From Nitzschia sp. pyKryTriq1 (taxonomy: Eukaryota; Bacillariophyta; Bacillariophyceae; Bacillariales; Bacillariaceae), in assembly GCA_956465555.1 (NCBI GenBank), contig OY101117.1, positions 2,232,001 to 2,296,000 on the forward strand: DNA of 64,000 bases, given 5' to 3'. Shown here in pieces: positions 21,321 through 30,739 of the stretch (its first letter is position 1; each line of letters begins with the position of its first letter). The position numbers and the translations under genes are program-made. Below the pieces are notes generated by a model that was not told where the DNA came from, did not search any database, and saw only the letters and a list, made by a program, of their open reading frames with translations.

Positions 21321-22217
21321 ATGAAGAAGAAGTCTAGCTTTTCCTTCCAGGCAACAAAACCAGCCAAACCCACCAGCCTCACCACGACGATCAACAAGGA
21401 CAAGAACAACGGTCGATTGATCCACCCGGAAAATATTAAGGGTGTAGACGAAGACGGCCGATTTTATAATTCGTACGATGCATTAACCTCGGAACAGACA
21501 GAGCGACGCGATGAGTTTTATGGTGCAAACAAGCTATACTGGGAACATGAAGGTTGCTTGGCAAAGAACGACGACGAAGCCATGGTGGGAGATAGCGATG
21601 GTATCGAGGATGCAGTCGAAGGGCTTTCATTCCTAGATCGGCTACTTGCGGATGATCATGACAAGTTGCAGCCTGGACACAAGCGCAAGTTTCTACATGC
21701 AGTAGATGCAGGAGCTGGTGTTGGTCGTATCACTAAGCACGTCTTGCTGAAACGATACGACGAGGTTCGTCTCGTTGAAGGAGACGAAGGATGGTCGAAA
21801 CGGAGCAAAGTCTATTTGGGTCGAAAGAGGGCTTCTCGGTGTACATTCAGCAATCAGCGTCTCCACATACTATCAGGAGCTGATGTGCGGAACTGGGGAG
21901 AGCCAGCAGATCTCGTATGGATCCAGTGGACGCTCCAATATCTCACAGATGATGACGTTGTTGATTGTCTCCGAACATTGGTTGGTGGACTTCGGGCTGG
22001 ATCGGGTGTCTTGGTCGTGAAAGAAAATAGGCCTTTTGGGTCTGCAAGGGAGGATCGCTTTCAGATGGATTTACCAGAGGGCTTGAATGGGCGATACGAC
22101 ATTACGAGACCTGACTCGCACCATCGATATTTGTTTCAGAAAGCTGGTTTGGTAGTTTGCTTGATGGATAGAGGGGTAGAGACAAATACTTATGCTCTGA
22201 AGGCGCAAGAGTTTTAG
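21321..22217 (+). CDS. Protein N-terminal (Xaa-Pro-Lys) methyltransferase, NTMT1/Tae1 type, copy 1
   Basis: A single exon of 298 residues. The SAM-binding motif I is VDAGAGVGRITK (D129 onward), followed by VRLVEGDEGWSKRSKVYLG, then the family-specific ADLVWIQWTLQYLTDDDVVD and SGVLVVKENRPFGSAREDRF, and SHHRYLFQKAGL at the end. NTMT1 has the same 'CGAGIGRITK', 'DVIWIQWVIGHLTD' and 'IIVIKDN' order. The enzyme adds methyl groups to the free alpha-amino group of proteins such as RCC1 and ribosomal proteins once Met is removed. The N-terminal 90 residues differ from copy 2, but residues about 90-279 are almost identical to it (see 21588-22158). Confidence 0.88.
   Translation: MKKKSSFSFQATKPAKPTSLTTTINKDKNNGRLIHPENIKGVDEDGRFYNSYDALTSEQTERRDEFYGANKLYWEHEGCLAKNDDEAMVGDSDGIEDAVEGLSFLDRLLADDHDKLQPGHKRKFLHAVDAGAGVGRITKHVLLKRYDEVRLVEGDEGWSKRSKVYLGRKRASRCTFSNQRLHILSGADVRNWGEPADLVWIQWTLQYLTDDDVVDCLRTLVGGLRAGSGVLVVKENRPFGSAREDRFQMDLPEGLNGRYDITRPDSHHRYLFQKAGLVVCLMDRGVETNTYALKAQEF
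21588..22158 (+). repeat. Near-identical direct-repeat tract, copy 1 (gene-conversion block)
   Basis: Aligned without gaps to 23283-23853 (offset 1695). I count 2 mismatches in 571 bases. The 174 coding bases just upstream (21414-21587) differ at about 45 positions from copy 2, and the 48 bases just downstream differ at about 10. The edges of identity are abrupt. Confidence 0.9.
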
Positions 22218-22484
22218 ATTAATCTTTTCTCTTTCTTTTGATAATGACAAGCATCTTCATACCGTAGTTCTACACTCTGCCTGTATCAACTGCGAAAGCT
22301 CTACTCTCGAGTAATAGTAGAGATACTCGTAGAGTACATACAAGTACAGCAGCGTGGTGGTGATGATTTTCCCACCGTCATCTATGATCGGAGGGCGAGA
22401 GGCAGGAGCGAGGACGAGGGTGGAGTAGTCTCGTCAGTCGTCAGGTTAGTCGTACACGTACCTGGACGGTACGGTATTAGTAGA
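22218..22484. other. Intergenic region, GTAC-rich
   Basis: A 267-base gap of CTCTAGAGTA- and TACCTGGTACC-type strings. No gene seen. Confidence 0.6.
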
Positions 22485-22997
22485 CTACCTGGTACCAGGT
22501 CCACGTGTACCGTATCGCTCGTGTCGGGTGTAGGGTTCCGTCGTCTGTCGGCAATCCATTTCCTGGTAGTCCAGGTTCCGAACGCAGTAGAATGCTACGT
22601 CTTTTCTGTACTTGTACGGGAAAAAGAGAACCAACTTATAATTTCCCCTCGTGAGGAGTCTGGAGCTATGTACATACCGGTACCCACCATCTGCCCTTTT
22701 GTTCTGTCTGCCATACAGTGCGCTAGCGGGCGTCTTCGTCTCAAAGGGCGCAACGAACAACAAGATTTCCAATACAGGATACAAGTCCTCGTATGACTTC
22801 ATATTGGTTATTGTTGCATAGTACGAGTGGTCCGAGTAAACATCTTCTTCATTGGTTAAACATCTACCGCACTTTTTGTAGAGATAGAAGGCATGGATGG
22901 TGGTAAGCTTAATTTTCTGTGTCGATGTGAACGCATGCACGTTTCCCTTCCCTGAGCATTTTGTTGCTGTGACAGACCCCTCTACAAGACTCACCAT
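22485..22997 (-). CDS. Hypothetical protein between the two methyltransferase copies
   Basis: A minus-strand frame from the ATG at 22997 gives 170 residues; the frame is open further upstream to 23099 but only with a GTG. The sequence looks protein-like in parts (FYLYKKCGRCLTNEEDVYSD, then ITNMKSYEDLYPVLEILLFV). No family is recognised. Its 3' part is similar at DNA level to the relic upstream of methyltransferase copy 1. If real, it is divergent from copy 2 with start codons only 44 bases apart. A splice-donor-like GTGAGT right after the ATG leaves the gene model open. It may be a decayed neighbour carried along by the duplication. Confidence 0.35.
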   Translation of the reverse strand: MVSLVEGSVTATKCSGKGNVHAFTSTQKIKLTTIHAFYLYKKCGRCLTNEEDVYSDHSYYATITNMKSYEDLYPVLEILLFVAPFETKTPASALYGRQNKRADGGYRYVHSSRLLTRGNYKLVLFFPYKYRKDVAFYCVRNLDYQEMDCRQTTEPYTRHERYGTRGPGTR

Positions 22998-23040
22998 TTG
23001 TAATAAGAATCGAAAATCATTCTGAGCATTTCCATTTGTA

Positions 23041-23910
23041 ATGAAGAACAAGCTCAACCCCCCTCCCTCCCGAGCAACAAAACCAGCCAAAACCGGCACG
23101 AACGGCTGCAGATTAATCCACCCGGAAAATATTAAGGGAGTAGACGAAGGAGGAAAGTACTATGATTCCCATAATGCCTTACTTTCGAAGCAAAGAGAGC
23201 GACGCGACGAGTTCTATGATGCAAATGAGAGATACTGGGCCAGTGGAGGCTACTTGGGTAAAACCGACGACGAAGCTATGATCGGAGATAGCGATGGTAT
23301 CGAGGATGCAGTCGAAGGGCTTTCATTCCTAGATCGGCTACTTGCGGATGATCATGACAAGTTGCAGCCTGGACACAAGCGCAAGTTTCTACATGCAGTA
23401 GATGCAGGAGCTGGTGTTGGTCGTATCACGAAGCACGTCTTGCTGAAACGATACGACGAGGTTCGTCTCGTTGAAGGAGACGAAGGATGGTCGAAACGGA
23501 GCAAAGTCTATTTGGGTCGAAAGAGGGCTTCTCGGTGTACATTCAGCAATCAGCGTCTCCACATACTATCAGGAGCTGATGTGCTGAACTGGGGAGAGCC
23601 AGCAGATCTCGTATGGATCCAGTGGACGCTCCAATATCTCACAGATGATGACGTTGTTGATTGTCTCCGAACATTGGTTGGTGGACTTCGGGCTGGATCG
23701 GGTGTCTTGGTCGTGAAAGAAAATAGGCCTTTTGGGTCTGCAAGGGAGGATCGCTTTCAGATGGATTTACCAGAGGGCTTGAATGGGCGATACGACATTA
23801 CGAGACCTGACTCGCACCATCGATATTTGTTTCAGAAAGCTGGTTTGGTAGTTGACTTGATGGAGAGAGGTGTCGAGACCAACACATACGCTCTCAAGGC
23901 GGAAACTTAG
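23041..23910 (+). CDS. Protein N-terminal methyltransferase, NTMT1/Tae1 type, copy 2
   Basis: A single exon of 289 residues with the same domain order as copy 1: VDAGAGVGRITK, WIQWTLQYLTDD, VLVVKENRPFG. All catalytic-domain motifs are intact. The divergent N-terminal part keeps RLIHPENIKGVDE, QRERRDEFYDANERYW and DDEAMIGDSDG, which correspond to the 'YW' helix region of NTMT1. The two paralogues therefore differ mainly in the N-terminal 80 residues and the last 16, while the SAM and peptide-binding core is homogenised. Expression partition between copies cannot be judged from the sequence. Confidence 0.88.
   Translation: MKNKLNPPPSRATKPAKTGTNGCRLIHPENIKGVDEGGKYYDSHNALLSKQRERRDEFYDANERYWASGGYLGKTDDEAMIGDSDGIEDAVEGLSFLDRLLADDHDKLQPGHKRKFLHAVDAGAGVGRITKHVLLKRYDEVRLVEGDEGWSKRSKVYLGRKRASRCTFSNQRLHILSGADVLNWGEPADLVWIQWTLQYLTDDDVVDCLRTLVGGLRAGSGVLVVKENRPFGSAREDRFQMDLPEGLNGRYDITRPDSHHRYLFQKAGLVVDLMERGVETNTYALKAET
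23283..23853 (+). repeat. Near-identical direct-repeat tract, copy 2 (gene-conversion block)
   Basis: Partner of 21588-22158; see that entry. The two differences fall at the third base of the ACT/ACG codon and in CGG/CTG (Arg to Leu in VRNW versus VLNW). Confidence 0.9.
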
Positions 23911-24005
23911 CCTTTCTTCGATAGCAAGCATGATCACGTAGCGCATCATAATATATGGAACTCAGAGCTGGGTCTATTATTGGGCTGAAGGGCACCTGGT
24001 ACCTC

Positions 24006-25451
24006 TCATTTGTTCTTCTGGATATTTTCTTCGGCCGCCATGACGTCTTGTGAATTCACGGAAGACCCCGTGTTGAGTTGTGGGTAGAGTTTCAATGACG
24101 TCTCATTAACTGCGGAGGTAACCTGATCAATACCCACTGCCTTTTTGTAGCTGGCAACAGACTCGGCTAGAAAGGGCCACCATCCAGATTGTGAAAACGC
24201 TGCCCGACCCATAGTGTTGGCCACGGTGGATGGAATTACATTCGAGGTTTCCAGTACCAACCGGTCTAGGGGGATTTCGAAGGCGCATTCGTGTAGGTAG
24301 GTAGCTTTGGAGAAAGAGACTGCACCATCGAGACCTATTGCGATAATATTGTTTGGAAAAGCCTGCAGCATTGCCATCATGTGAGACGCTCGTCCCGACC
24401 AGCCGACCAAGTGAACCTTTAGATTGGGGTATTTTGTAGTAGCCACAGTGAGACTGGATTGAAAATCCAGCAATGCCTTGGCATAATCTGTCCCAGCAAC
24501 GCTGTCTTGTTCTGGATCGAGGGATGCAGCTCCAGGAAGAATGTGAATCTGCAACGGTGCTTCAGTTTGACCGGCGGCCTCCCAACAACAGCGAAATCGT
24601 TCCATTTGGCTCGAGGAATCCATACCAGGCTTTTGGAGGGTCTCGCTCGTATAGTCCAGAGAAGTATATATTGCAATAACCTCGTCGTTATCTTGAACAG
24701 TAGATACAAGACACTGGATGGTAGGTTCTTGTTCCGTCTCGCTGTCCAGTTTCCAAGCTTCGACCAGACCCACTACAAAATAAACCGACACATCGTCGAT
24801 TTCAAATGTCACTGGATTGATCCAAGGTCGATTCTGTTTCACCAAGAAAGTTCTGGAGATAATCGCCTTCAAGTTCGATCTTTCTGTGGCAAGTTTCATT
24901 GCCGCCTGATACTCTTCTACTGCTTCCCTTTGAGAGATCTTGGCCTTTCCCCGACCCGAGCGCAGATATTCAATAGTAGCTGGTACATCGCAGTGAACAT
25001 CAAAGTAAGATGGGATAATATCTTTGTCTTTTGAGAATTCTTCTCGGTACTCCAAGAATGCCACGAGACTATCACTACTTGTTTCGTAGCTACCGCTGGA
25101 ACTGCGGCCTTGTCGGCGCGCCATGTACTTTTGCTTTTCCTGTTTGGGATCACTCTTGCCCTTGAAGCGTGACATGCCTCGTCCATCGTCGGCAATCCCT
25201 GGACATTCTCGCCTCACGTGTCCAGCCTTACCGCAAAGATAGCATTTTTGTTTGGAGCGCCGTTTTTCAGCAGCCTGCTGGCGTTGCATCTCTCGGCGTT
25301 GCGCGAAATCCAAATCTTCGGAATTGCTGCTGATGCCCTTTTGGGGGTTGTCGGACGACGACTCCTCGCCGGGTGTGTCCTCTGCATCTGGGTTATCTTC
25401 CTCATGACTGGTGTGGCTATTCGAACGATTTCGACGTGCCTTTTTCCCCAT
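24006..25451 (-). CDS. CCHC zinc knuckle fused to a TatD-like metallohydrolase-related domain
   Basis: A single exon of 481 residues. The N-terminal 65 residues are charged and disordered, then comes one retroviral-type zinc knuckle, CYLCGKAGHVRREC (C70, C73, H78, C83), followed by a basic stretch. From about residue 145 (IIPSYFDVHCDVPATIEYL) to about residue 440 the order resembles TatD nucleases: an early 'D-H' strand, KLATERSNLKAIISRTF, a central 'H-ILPGAA' area, LKVHLVGWSGRASHMMAMLQ and near the end FEIPLDRLVLETSNVIPS, where TatD has 'IPLDRLLLETD'. Several metal ligands of active TatD enzymes are replaced (H-x-H reads H-C-D; the final LETD reads LETS), so catalysis is doubtful. Probably an RNA- or DNA-binding protein. 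The fold call is inference from pattern. Confidence 0.6.
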   Translation of the reverse strand: MGKKARRNRSNSHTSHEEDNPDAEDTPGEESSSDNPQKGISSNSEDLDFAQRREMQRQQAAEKRRSKQKCYLCGKAGHVRRECPGIADDGRGMSRFKGKSDPKQEKQKYMARRQGRSSSGSYETSSDSLVAFLEYREEFSKDKDIIPSYFDVHCDVPATIEYLRSGRGKAKISQREAVEEYQAAMKLATERSNLKAIISRTFLVKQNRPWINPVTFEIDDVSVYFVVGLVEAWKLDSETEQEPTIQCLVSTVQDNDEVIAIYTSLDYTSETLQKPGMDSSSQMERFRCCWEAAGQTEAPLQIHILPGAASLDPEQDSVAGTDYAKALLDFQSSLTVATTKYPNLKVHLVGWSGRASHMMAMLQAFPNNIIAIGLDGAVSFSKATYLHECAFEIPLDRLVLETSNVIPSTVANTMGRAAFSQSGWWPFLAESVASYKKAVGIDQVTSAVNETSLKLYPQLNTGSSVNSQDVMAAEENIQKNK

Positions 25452-25958
25452 GATAGAATTTTTTTGCTACTCGAGATATTGTGTAAAGTCACGTGCGGTT
25501 GCAAGGAGCTAGCTATGGTGATGAAAAAGCATCAACCGGCATCGCAAATCGCAATGATCGCAACAAGATGGGTCGTCGCGTGTCGTGTCTCGTGCGTGTC
25601 ATCATCGCGTCATGAAATAATAAGATCAGAAAGATCATCTCAACAACATCATCATGAACGGTTATCGCTGATCGGCGGGAGTACATAGTACGTGTAGTGA
25701 GTCGTCGTCGTCGTCGTCCGTGATTTTGAATTTGGTGGTGCGACCTCGGTGCGAAGGCGCGCTTCAAATAACGCATGGATAACTGTTAACGGTCGGAGAG
25801 AGTCCGGCGGTGCGCGAAAAGCGACAACTACTTCATCAAACCGAAAGCTCTTGCATTTTGCACTACCTGTCTGTTGGCTGTTGTAGAGTGAAAATGGATT
25901 TGATTTTTCTTCTTGACCCTCCTTACCTCCAATTTGCAGCGAGGCCGTATCATTCGCA
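25452..25958. promoter_or_regulatory. Divergent intergenic region (zinc-knuckle/TatD gene and GT15 gene)
   Basis: These 507 bases separate two divergent start codons. GTC/CGT repeats lie at 25699-25720. No specific motif is identified. Confidence 0.4.
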
Positions 25959-27293
25959 ATGGGATCTAACATTGAAGATGAATGTAGAAGAAGACCTTCG
26001 GCTCCATGTAAGAATCGTCCCCAACCACTGACCCAAACGCCTACTACGAATACTACCGGTACAGCAAGACTTCCGTTCTCCTCTAAGTTTACCAAGAATG
26101 CCCTGGCAGTTTCACTCACATTCTTGGCTTTAGTCTCCAAACGCACTATCACAAATTCAATTTTGGTGCTTGGTGACTCGTTGGGAGGAAATGTCGACGA
26201 AGAAATCTTATTTCGACCATTGTCAACAAAACCAAAAGGCGTATTCGTGTTAAAGGTGTCCAACACTGAGAAATTGGAGAAAACGCTCTGTACCTTGAAC
26301 GTATTTTTCAATGAACAAGAGCAATACCCAATACGAATATTCACAGACCATCTCTCTGAGACCGACGACATAATCACCAAATTCACAGGAAATGCTGATG
26401 TGAAAATTATTTTGAATGAAAGATGGAAAGAATTACCCGCTTCTCTCACGAACGAGCAACGGAGCGAGGTAATTGCAAAATGCCAAAATTTTGACGATCC
26501 CGATAAGGCGCGATGTACAAGTCGTAAAGTCAGTCTGGGCTATATTTTCAATACGTATTGGACCTATATGGAAATGGCGGATGAGCCCGATCTGCAAGAA
26601 TTTGATTATTTTGTTCTCATCGATAACGATGCCTTTTTGACCAAAACAATCCAAGATCCATTCAAGATCATGCAGCAAAATAATCTTGTTGGAATATACA
26701 ATATTGAATCGATGGAGGCAGGGTTGACGGGAGGGATTCAAGAAGCAGCAGAAATTTCATTTTCGCTAGATGAACGCAAGAATTCATTCTTGGATTCACC
26801 ACAATTTCCAATGTTTGATGAAAATGGTATTTGGGGTGGAAATGATCATAGGAAACCAGGCGTCTGGATGTGTTTCTTTGGTGGCCGTTTAGACTTCCTA
26901 CGATCCAAACGCTTCAAAGACTTCGCCCGTCAGATACCGTACCATACGTACACGACCCGGACAAGTCGACAGGCCGTTATACCCGTTGGATGGTCCGTGT
27001 TGGCCGGAGGAGACAAAGTTTGGTATTTGCCGAAGCGTGGTATTGAGATGGGAGTGTATCACCATGGATGGGTAGACGACTCGGAGATTATCGTAGCCAA
27101 TGGTGGTGGTGGTGGTGGTGGTGAATACATGAAGAATACGCTGACTCGATGGCAAAACTTTAGTGAATCCAAAGTCCACACTTTGGTGAAGTGGAAAGAA
27201 TACATGGATATACAACAGAATACGACGGTGCCACCTGGCAAGGAGTCGTGGAAGCAATGTGTTGGCGCACGAGGCAGCAAGTATGGCTCTTGA
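25959..27293 (+). CDS. GT15-like (KRE2/MNT1-related) alpha-1,2-mannosyltransferase-type glycosyltransferase
   Basis: A single exon of 444 residues. A short basic N-terminus and a weak hydrophobic segment (about residues 45-60, KNALAVSLTFLALVS) fit a type II Golgi protein. The catalytic region has KGVFVLKVSNTEKLEKTL, the helix-strand SLGYIFNTYWTYMEMADE, and the likely metal-binding DxD in FDYFVLIDNDAFLTKTIQD. Near the C-terminus GIEMGVYHHGWVDD contains histidines that fit the family's active site. A (GGT)n run encodes eight glycines (about residue 385). GT15 enzymes extend O- and N-linked mannans in fungi; the acceptor in algae is not known. Confidence 0.7.
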   Translation: MGSNIEDECRRRPSAPCKNRPQPLTQTPTTNTTGTARLPFSSKFTKNALAVSLTFLALVSKRTITNSILVLGDSLGGNVDEEILFRPLSTKPKGVFVLKVSNTEKLEKTLCTLNVFFNEQEQYPIRIFTDHLSETDDIITKFTGNADVKIILNERWKELPASLTNEQRSEVIAKCQNFDDPDKARCTSRKVSLGYIFNTYWTYMEMADEPDLQEFDYFVLIDNDAFLTKTIQDPFKIMQQNNLVGIYNIESMEAGLTGGIQEAAEISFSLDERKNSFLDSPQFPMFDENGIWGGNDHRKPGVWMCFFGGRLDFLRSKRFKDFARQIPYHTYTTRTSRQAVIPVGWSVLAGGDKVWYLPKRGIEMGVYHHGWVDDSEIIVANGGGGGGGEYMKNTLTRWQNFSESKVHTLVKWKEYMDIQQNTTVPPGKESWKQCVGARGSKYGS

Positions 27294-27327
27294 GTGCGAT
27301 TGTACTTTTATCACAAGTGAAATCCGT

Positions 27328-28578
27328 TCATCTTGTTCTATCCTCGTGCGACGACACAGTGTCTGAGGACAGAAATGTTTGGTCTTGGGTCGTTACATTA
27401 CTGGCAAGGTCAGGTCGGCTAGTCTGTAAGACTTGCATCCACTTGGGATAAAGTTCAGGTTCCTCCTTTTGTACGGACTCTGTGATGCGTTCCATGGAAG
27501 GATATTCGGTAGCATAGTTGTGTGTGATGGCGACAGTGGGTTCCAAATTCAGCACCAAGTGAGGCCATCCAGCAGGAACGTACACAGTTTCTCCTGGACG
27601 TTGAAGTACCTCAATGGCGCCCGGAACAGCCTCCATAGCTCGATCATACCACTCAGCAAACCACAGAGCCGAAGGGATTTGTGTTTCATGCATTCCAATC
27701 GACTCTTTTGGAGTTCCGTATGGAAATAATACCCATCTTTTTAATCCTTCCACCACCGTCACCCAGGCATGGGTGCCCATGGGATCGATATGCAGACCAG
27801 TTCCTGATCGGGCAGGTCCCATTAAAATCCATCGATATGGTGGTCGTTCGTCCTCGCCGAGCTCTTCGAACAAATCAGGAGCTGCAAAGCACTGGGGTAC
27901 ATCATAATCTTCCAAGAGGCAGGCTCGTTCGTCTCCGAGCAATTGCGAATCATAGACTGCCAACGGGGCATCATCAACCATACCCTCCAGTGTTGTGACA
28001 TACTTTTGATAGGTCTCCAAGGTCATGCCGGCCCCATGTGTATCCGAAAACCGCCAGTAAAAATCTCCAAAACTAGCGACCAAGTTATTCCATCGCCAGG
28101 ATTTCATGGCCTTCCAATCGTCCGTCAAGCCCTCTAGAACAGCTGGAACATTTTCCCGTTCAAACCAGGAATAATAGGAGAGCTTTGTTGCTTCATCCTT
28201 GCCAATGCGAGCGGCCGTGGGCTTTCCCTGTAATGGCTCTTGCATGAATCGATTTTGGAGTTGACGCCATTTGGATAACGCTGAGGAGGAAACCACCGGC
28301 AATTGAGTCTCGCGACGCAAAAGAGAACACCCAGAACCCACATTTAAAACAGATGCCAATGGGTGATTTAAGGGAACAAGCTGAGAACTTCGCCATCCAG
28401 GCACGTCGCATCCATCGACCAAGGGCAAGGGTAACTCTCTGTCATCGTTCGAAGAATCATCATGATTGCCATCTTCCTCTTCTGAGACCAAAAGTAGATG
28501 TGGTCTCTCTACCTTTTTCACCTCCCATATATCGTAGCGTTCGTCGGGGGTAAGATACAGATCCTTTGTTGGTGTCAT
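27328..28578 (-). CDS. JMJD6: JmjC-domain 2-oxoglutarate dioxygenase, JMJD6 family
   Basis: A single exon of 416 residues. The JmjC core closely follows human JMJD6: WILMGPARSGTGLHIDPMGT, then AWVTVVEGLKRWVLFPYGTP, then LQRPGETVYVPAGWPHLVLN and VAITHNYATEYP. Fe(II) ligands are H263, D265 and H340. JMJD6 hydroxylates lysines of RNA-binding proteins such as U2AF65; arginine demethylation is debated. The first 100 residues (acidic, EEEDGNHDDSSNDDRE) are lineage-specific, and the animal poly-Ser tail is missing. Convergent with the GT15 gene (34 bases between stops). Head-to-head with the F-box gene, with 272 bases between start codons, so a shared promoter is likely. Confidence 0.9.
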   Translation of the reverse strand: MTPTKDLYLTPDERYDIWEVKKVERPHLLLVSEEEDGNHDDSSNDDRELPLPLVDGCDVPGWRSSQLVPLNHPLASVLNVGSGCSLLRRETQLPVVSSSALSKWRQLQNRFMQEPLQGKPTAARIGKDEATKLSYYSWFERENVPAVLEGLTDDWKAMKSWRWNNLVASFGDFYWRFSDTHGAGMTLETYQKYVTTLEGMVDDAPLAVYDSQLLGDERACLLEDYDVPQCFAAPDLFEELGEDERPPYRWILMGPARSGTGLHIDPMGTHAWVTVVEGLKRWVLFPYGTPKESIGMHETQIPSALWFAEWYDRAMEAVPGAIEVLQRPGETVYVPAGWPHLVLNLEPTVAITHNYATEYPSMERITESVQKEEPELYPKWMQVLQTSRPDLASNVTTQDQTFLSSDTVSSHEDRTR

Positions 28579-28850
28579 TATTGTTTTGTGTGGTTTGTTG
28601 CAAAGAGAAATGCTGGGAAGAACTCCATCACAACGACGAGCAAGAAAGAAGAAAATGGATGGCCGACATTGTCGATGACGCGGGTTGACCCAGCCGACTC
28701 AAAGCCCGGGACCCGAGCCTGCCCACGCGAGCACCAAAATAAAAACACGAAAAATAAGAATGTTCGAGGCCACAGCAAGAATTATTTTGTTGGCATGATG
28801 CACAATCGGAAAGCATACCGGTATTATGCACCCACACTGACGATTGGACT

Positions 28851-30065
28851 ATGGTGAGAGGAAGACACAATACGATATCAGAGCTGCTGGAGGAAATCGA
28901 AGCGGCTTGGCCATCCCAGGCAGGTAAACTCTCGGATGAGGCCTTGGACGATCTTGTGGATCGTTGGAATCGAACGGGGAAGATATTAAGACATCATCAA
29001 CAACAACGTCGGAGGGAACAAGAAGAGGAACTAAACTATTGCAATGGTAGTGAAGCGAGTACCATTCCGTCGGAGGTTCTTCGTCAAGTTCTCCCATTTT
29101 TGACAGCCCACGAAGCTGGGCGCTTTTTTGTGATATCCTGTAAATCCATGCTACGACGAGTAGGCTCCGAAACAGTCTGGAGGGACATTTGCAAGAAGAT
29201 GTGGCCACCCCTACAACAAACAGGAGAAACGCATCCCCTCGACTACAGTTTGGATCAAAGAGTTGTGGAAGCGCTTGGTTCCTATGAGATCTACTTTCGA
29301 CAACGACAAAAAACTATCCTACTGGCGCAAGAGGATCTAGCTCCCCTCGCTGCACCAATGACTGGAATTATATCATCCTCGGACCACAACAAGGCATCTC
29401 TCGTACTTAACATTTGGAAAGGATCTTCACAACAATGCTTGATATCTGAGACCGTGATGGATCTGCAGGAGCTTTGGGAGCAGGCAAGTATCACGAAAGA
29501 AATTTCGTCTCCCGTCGAGGTGGCCAAATTGCCACGCCAAAAAGCACATGGTTGGGATATTCCTCCCTTTTTTGAAAATGTCGATGATGGAAGGGCACGT
29601 CTTCAATTGTTTCCACTAGTGGGCAATGGGAAAGAAGAAACACCATCCTTATCGTCAAAGGCAGCCACCAATGCGCCAGTGTTGCTGGACACAAGCTTCT
29701 GCTGGTGGCGTGGGTGGTCGCTCCATGGTGAAGTGACATTTATACAGCGGGAAAGGACCGTGGGGCTTCAATTGACGGATCGAGGACAATGGATCCAACA
29801 TCGAGTTTCTCAGTGTCGACACCCACGTTGGATGAGTTACTTGGGTTTGCAATTCAAGGTGGTCGTTCTCTGCGAGCGGCTGGCTTCCTCCGATCCGCAT
29901 GACAATGCAGAATTTGTAACCTATGGCTTCACCAAAGTACGAGTTGAAGCAATAAGGCTACATGAAAACTCAAATGGTAATATCCAGCACCACTTGTTTC
30001 GCCAAGATCAGGGATGGCAGAAGCATGGCGTAACACTGTCCCATCTATTGGAAGAACTATGCTGA
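28851..30065 (+). CDS. F-box-like domain protein
   Basis: A single exon of 404 residues. An F-box-like segment occupies about residues 67-115: IPSEVLRQVLPFLTAHEAG, RFFVISCKSMLRRV and ETVWRDICKKMWPPL, with the usual P, leucine pattern and VWRDIC ending. The rest has no WD40, kelch or LRR repeats; residues about 270-400 are strand-rich (SFCWWRGWSLHGEVTFIQRE, VVVLCERLASSDP) and may form a substrate-binding beta domain. F-box proteins link substrates to Skp1-Cul1 ubiquitin ligases; the target is unknown. Diatom proteins of this F-box plus beta-rich tail type are common. Confidence 0.7.
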   Translation: MVRGRHNTISELLEEIEAAWPSQAGKLSDEALDDLVDRWNRTGKILRHHQQQRRREQEEELNYCNGSEASTIPSEVLRQVLPFLTAHEAGRFFVISCKSMLRRVGSETVWRDICKKMWPPLQQTGETHPLDYSLDQRVVEALGSYEIYFRQRQKTILLAQEDLAPLAAPMTGIISSSDHNKASLVLNIWKGSSQQCLISETVMDLQELWEQASITKEISSPVEVAKLPRQKAHGWDIPPFFENVDDGRARLQLFPLVGNGKEETPSLSSKAATNAPVLLDTSFCWWRGWSLHGEVTFIQRERTVGLQLTDRGQWIQHRVSQCRHPRWMSYLGLQFKVVVLCERLASSDPHDNAEFVTYGFTKVRVEAIRLHENSNGNIQHHLFRQDQGWQKHGVTLSHLLEELC

Positions 30066-30739
30066 ATTTCCAACCCCGTGTTCAACGTGGTATCACCGAT
30101 TTTGTGACACCTTTACCTTTTCGGCACCAACTTGGTGGGATTGGTCGATCATCAGTGCTCCATGATGTGTCTGCTATTGTAGAGTCAATAGAAAAAGCCG
30201 TCATGTAGAAGTACCGGAATCTTATTTGGAGGAGATCATTTCCCTCTCTCTACTACATCGTTCCGGCGGAAGAGAGATTCATTGCTATCGACCGTCAAGG
30301 TAGGATAGACAGTAGTACCAGGTACTGTACCGGCACAAGTACCTACTACTGCATGTAGTACGGGTAGCGGGTAGAGAGTAACCAGAAGCAGTCGATTGAG
30401 TCGTCGTCGGTGTGTGAATAACCGTCGCGTCGATAACCGTCGCGTCGATGTCTTTGTATTCGTACCTACCGGTAAACCCGGCACCCAACCTGTACGGTAA
30501 CGGTACCGGTACGTACGGTATCCATACCGTGCTGTACTGGTCATACTGGTGGTGTGCGGTGTGGCTCCACTACGTTCTGCCACCTATGTTGCTTGTTGAG
30601 TTGGGTCCGGTCTAGTAATGCGAATCCGGGGTGTGGCAAAAAGGGAGATTTACTGTTGTCAGGATCCCTGCCCTTCCATCCGATTCGCTTGATTCGCGAG
30701 GGTCGGCGGGGGCGGGCAGGTGGGTTCAGCATTAAAAAC

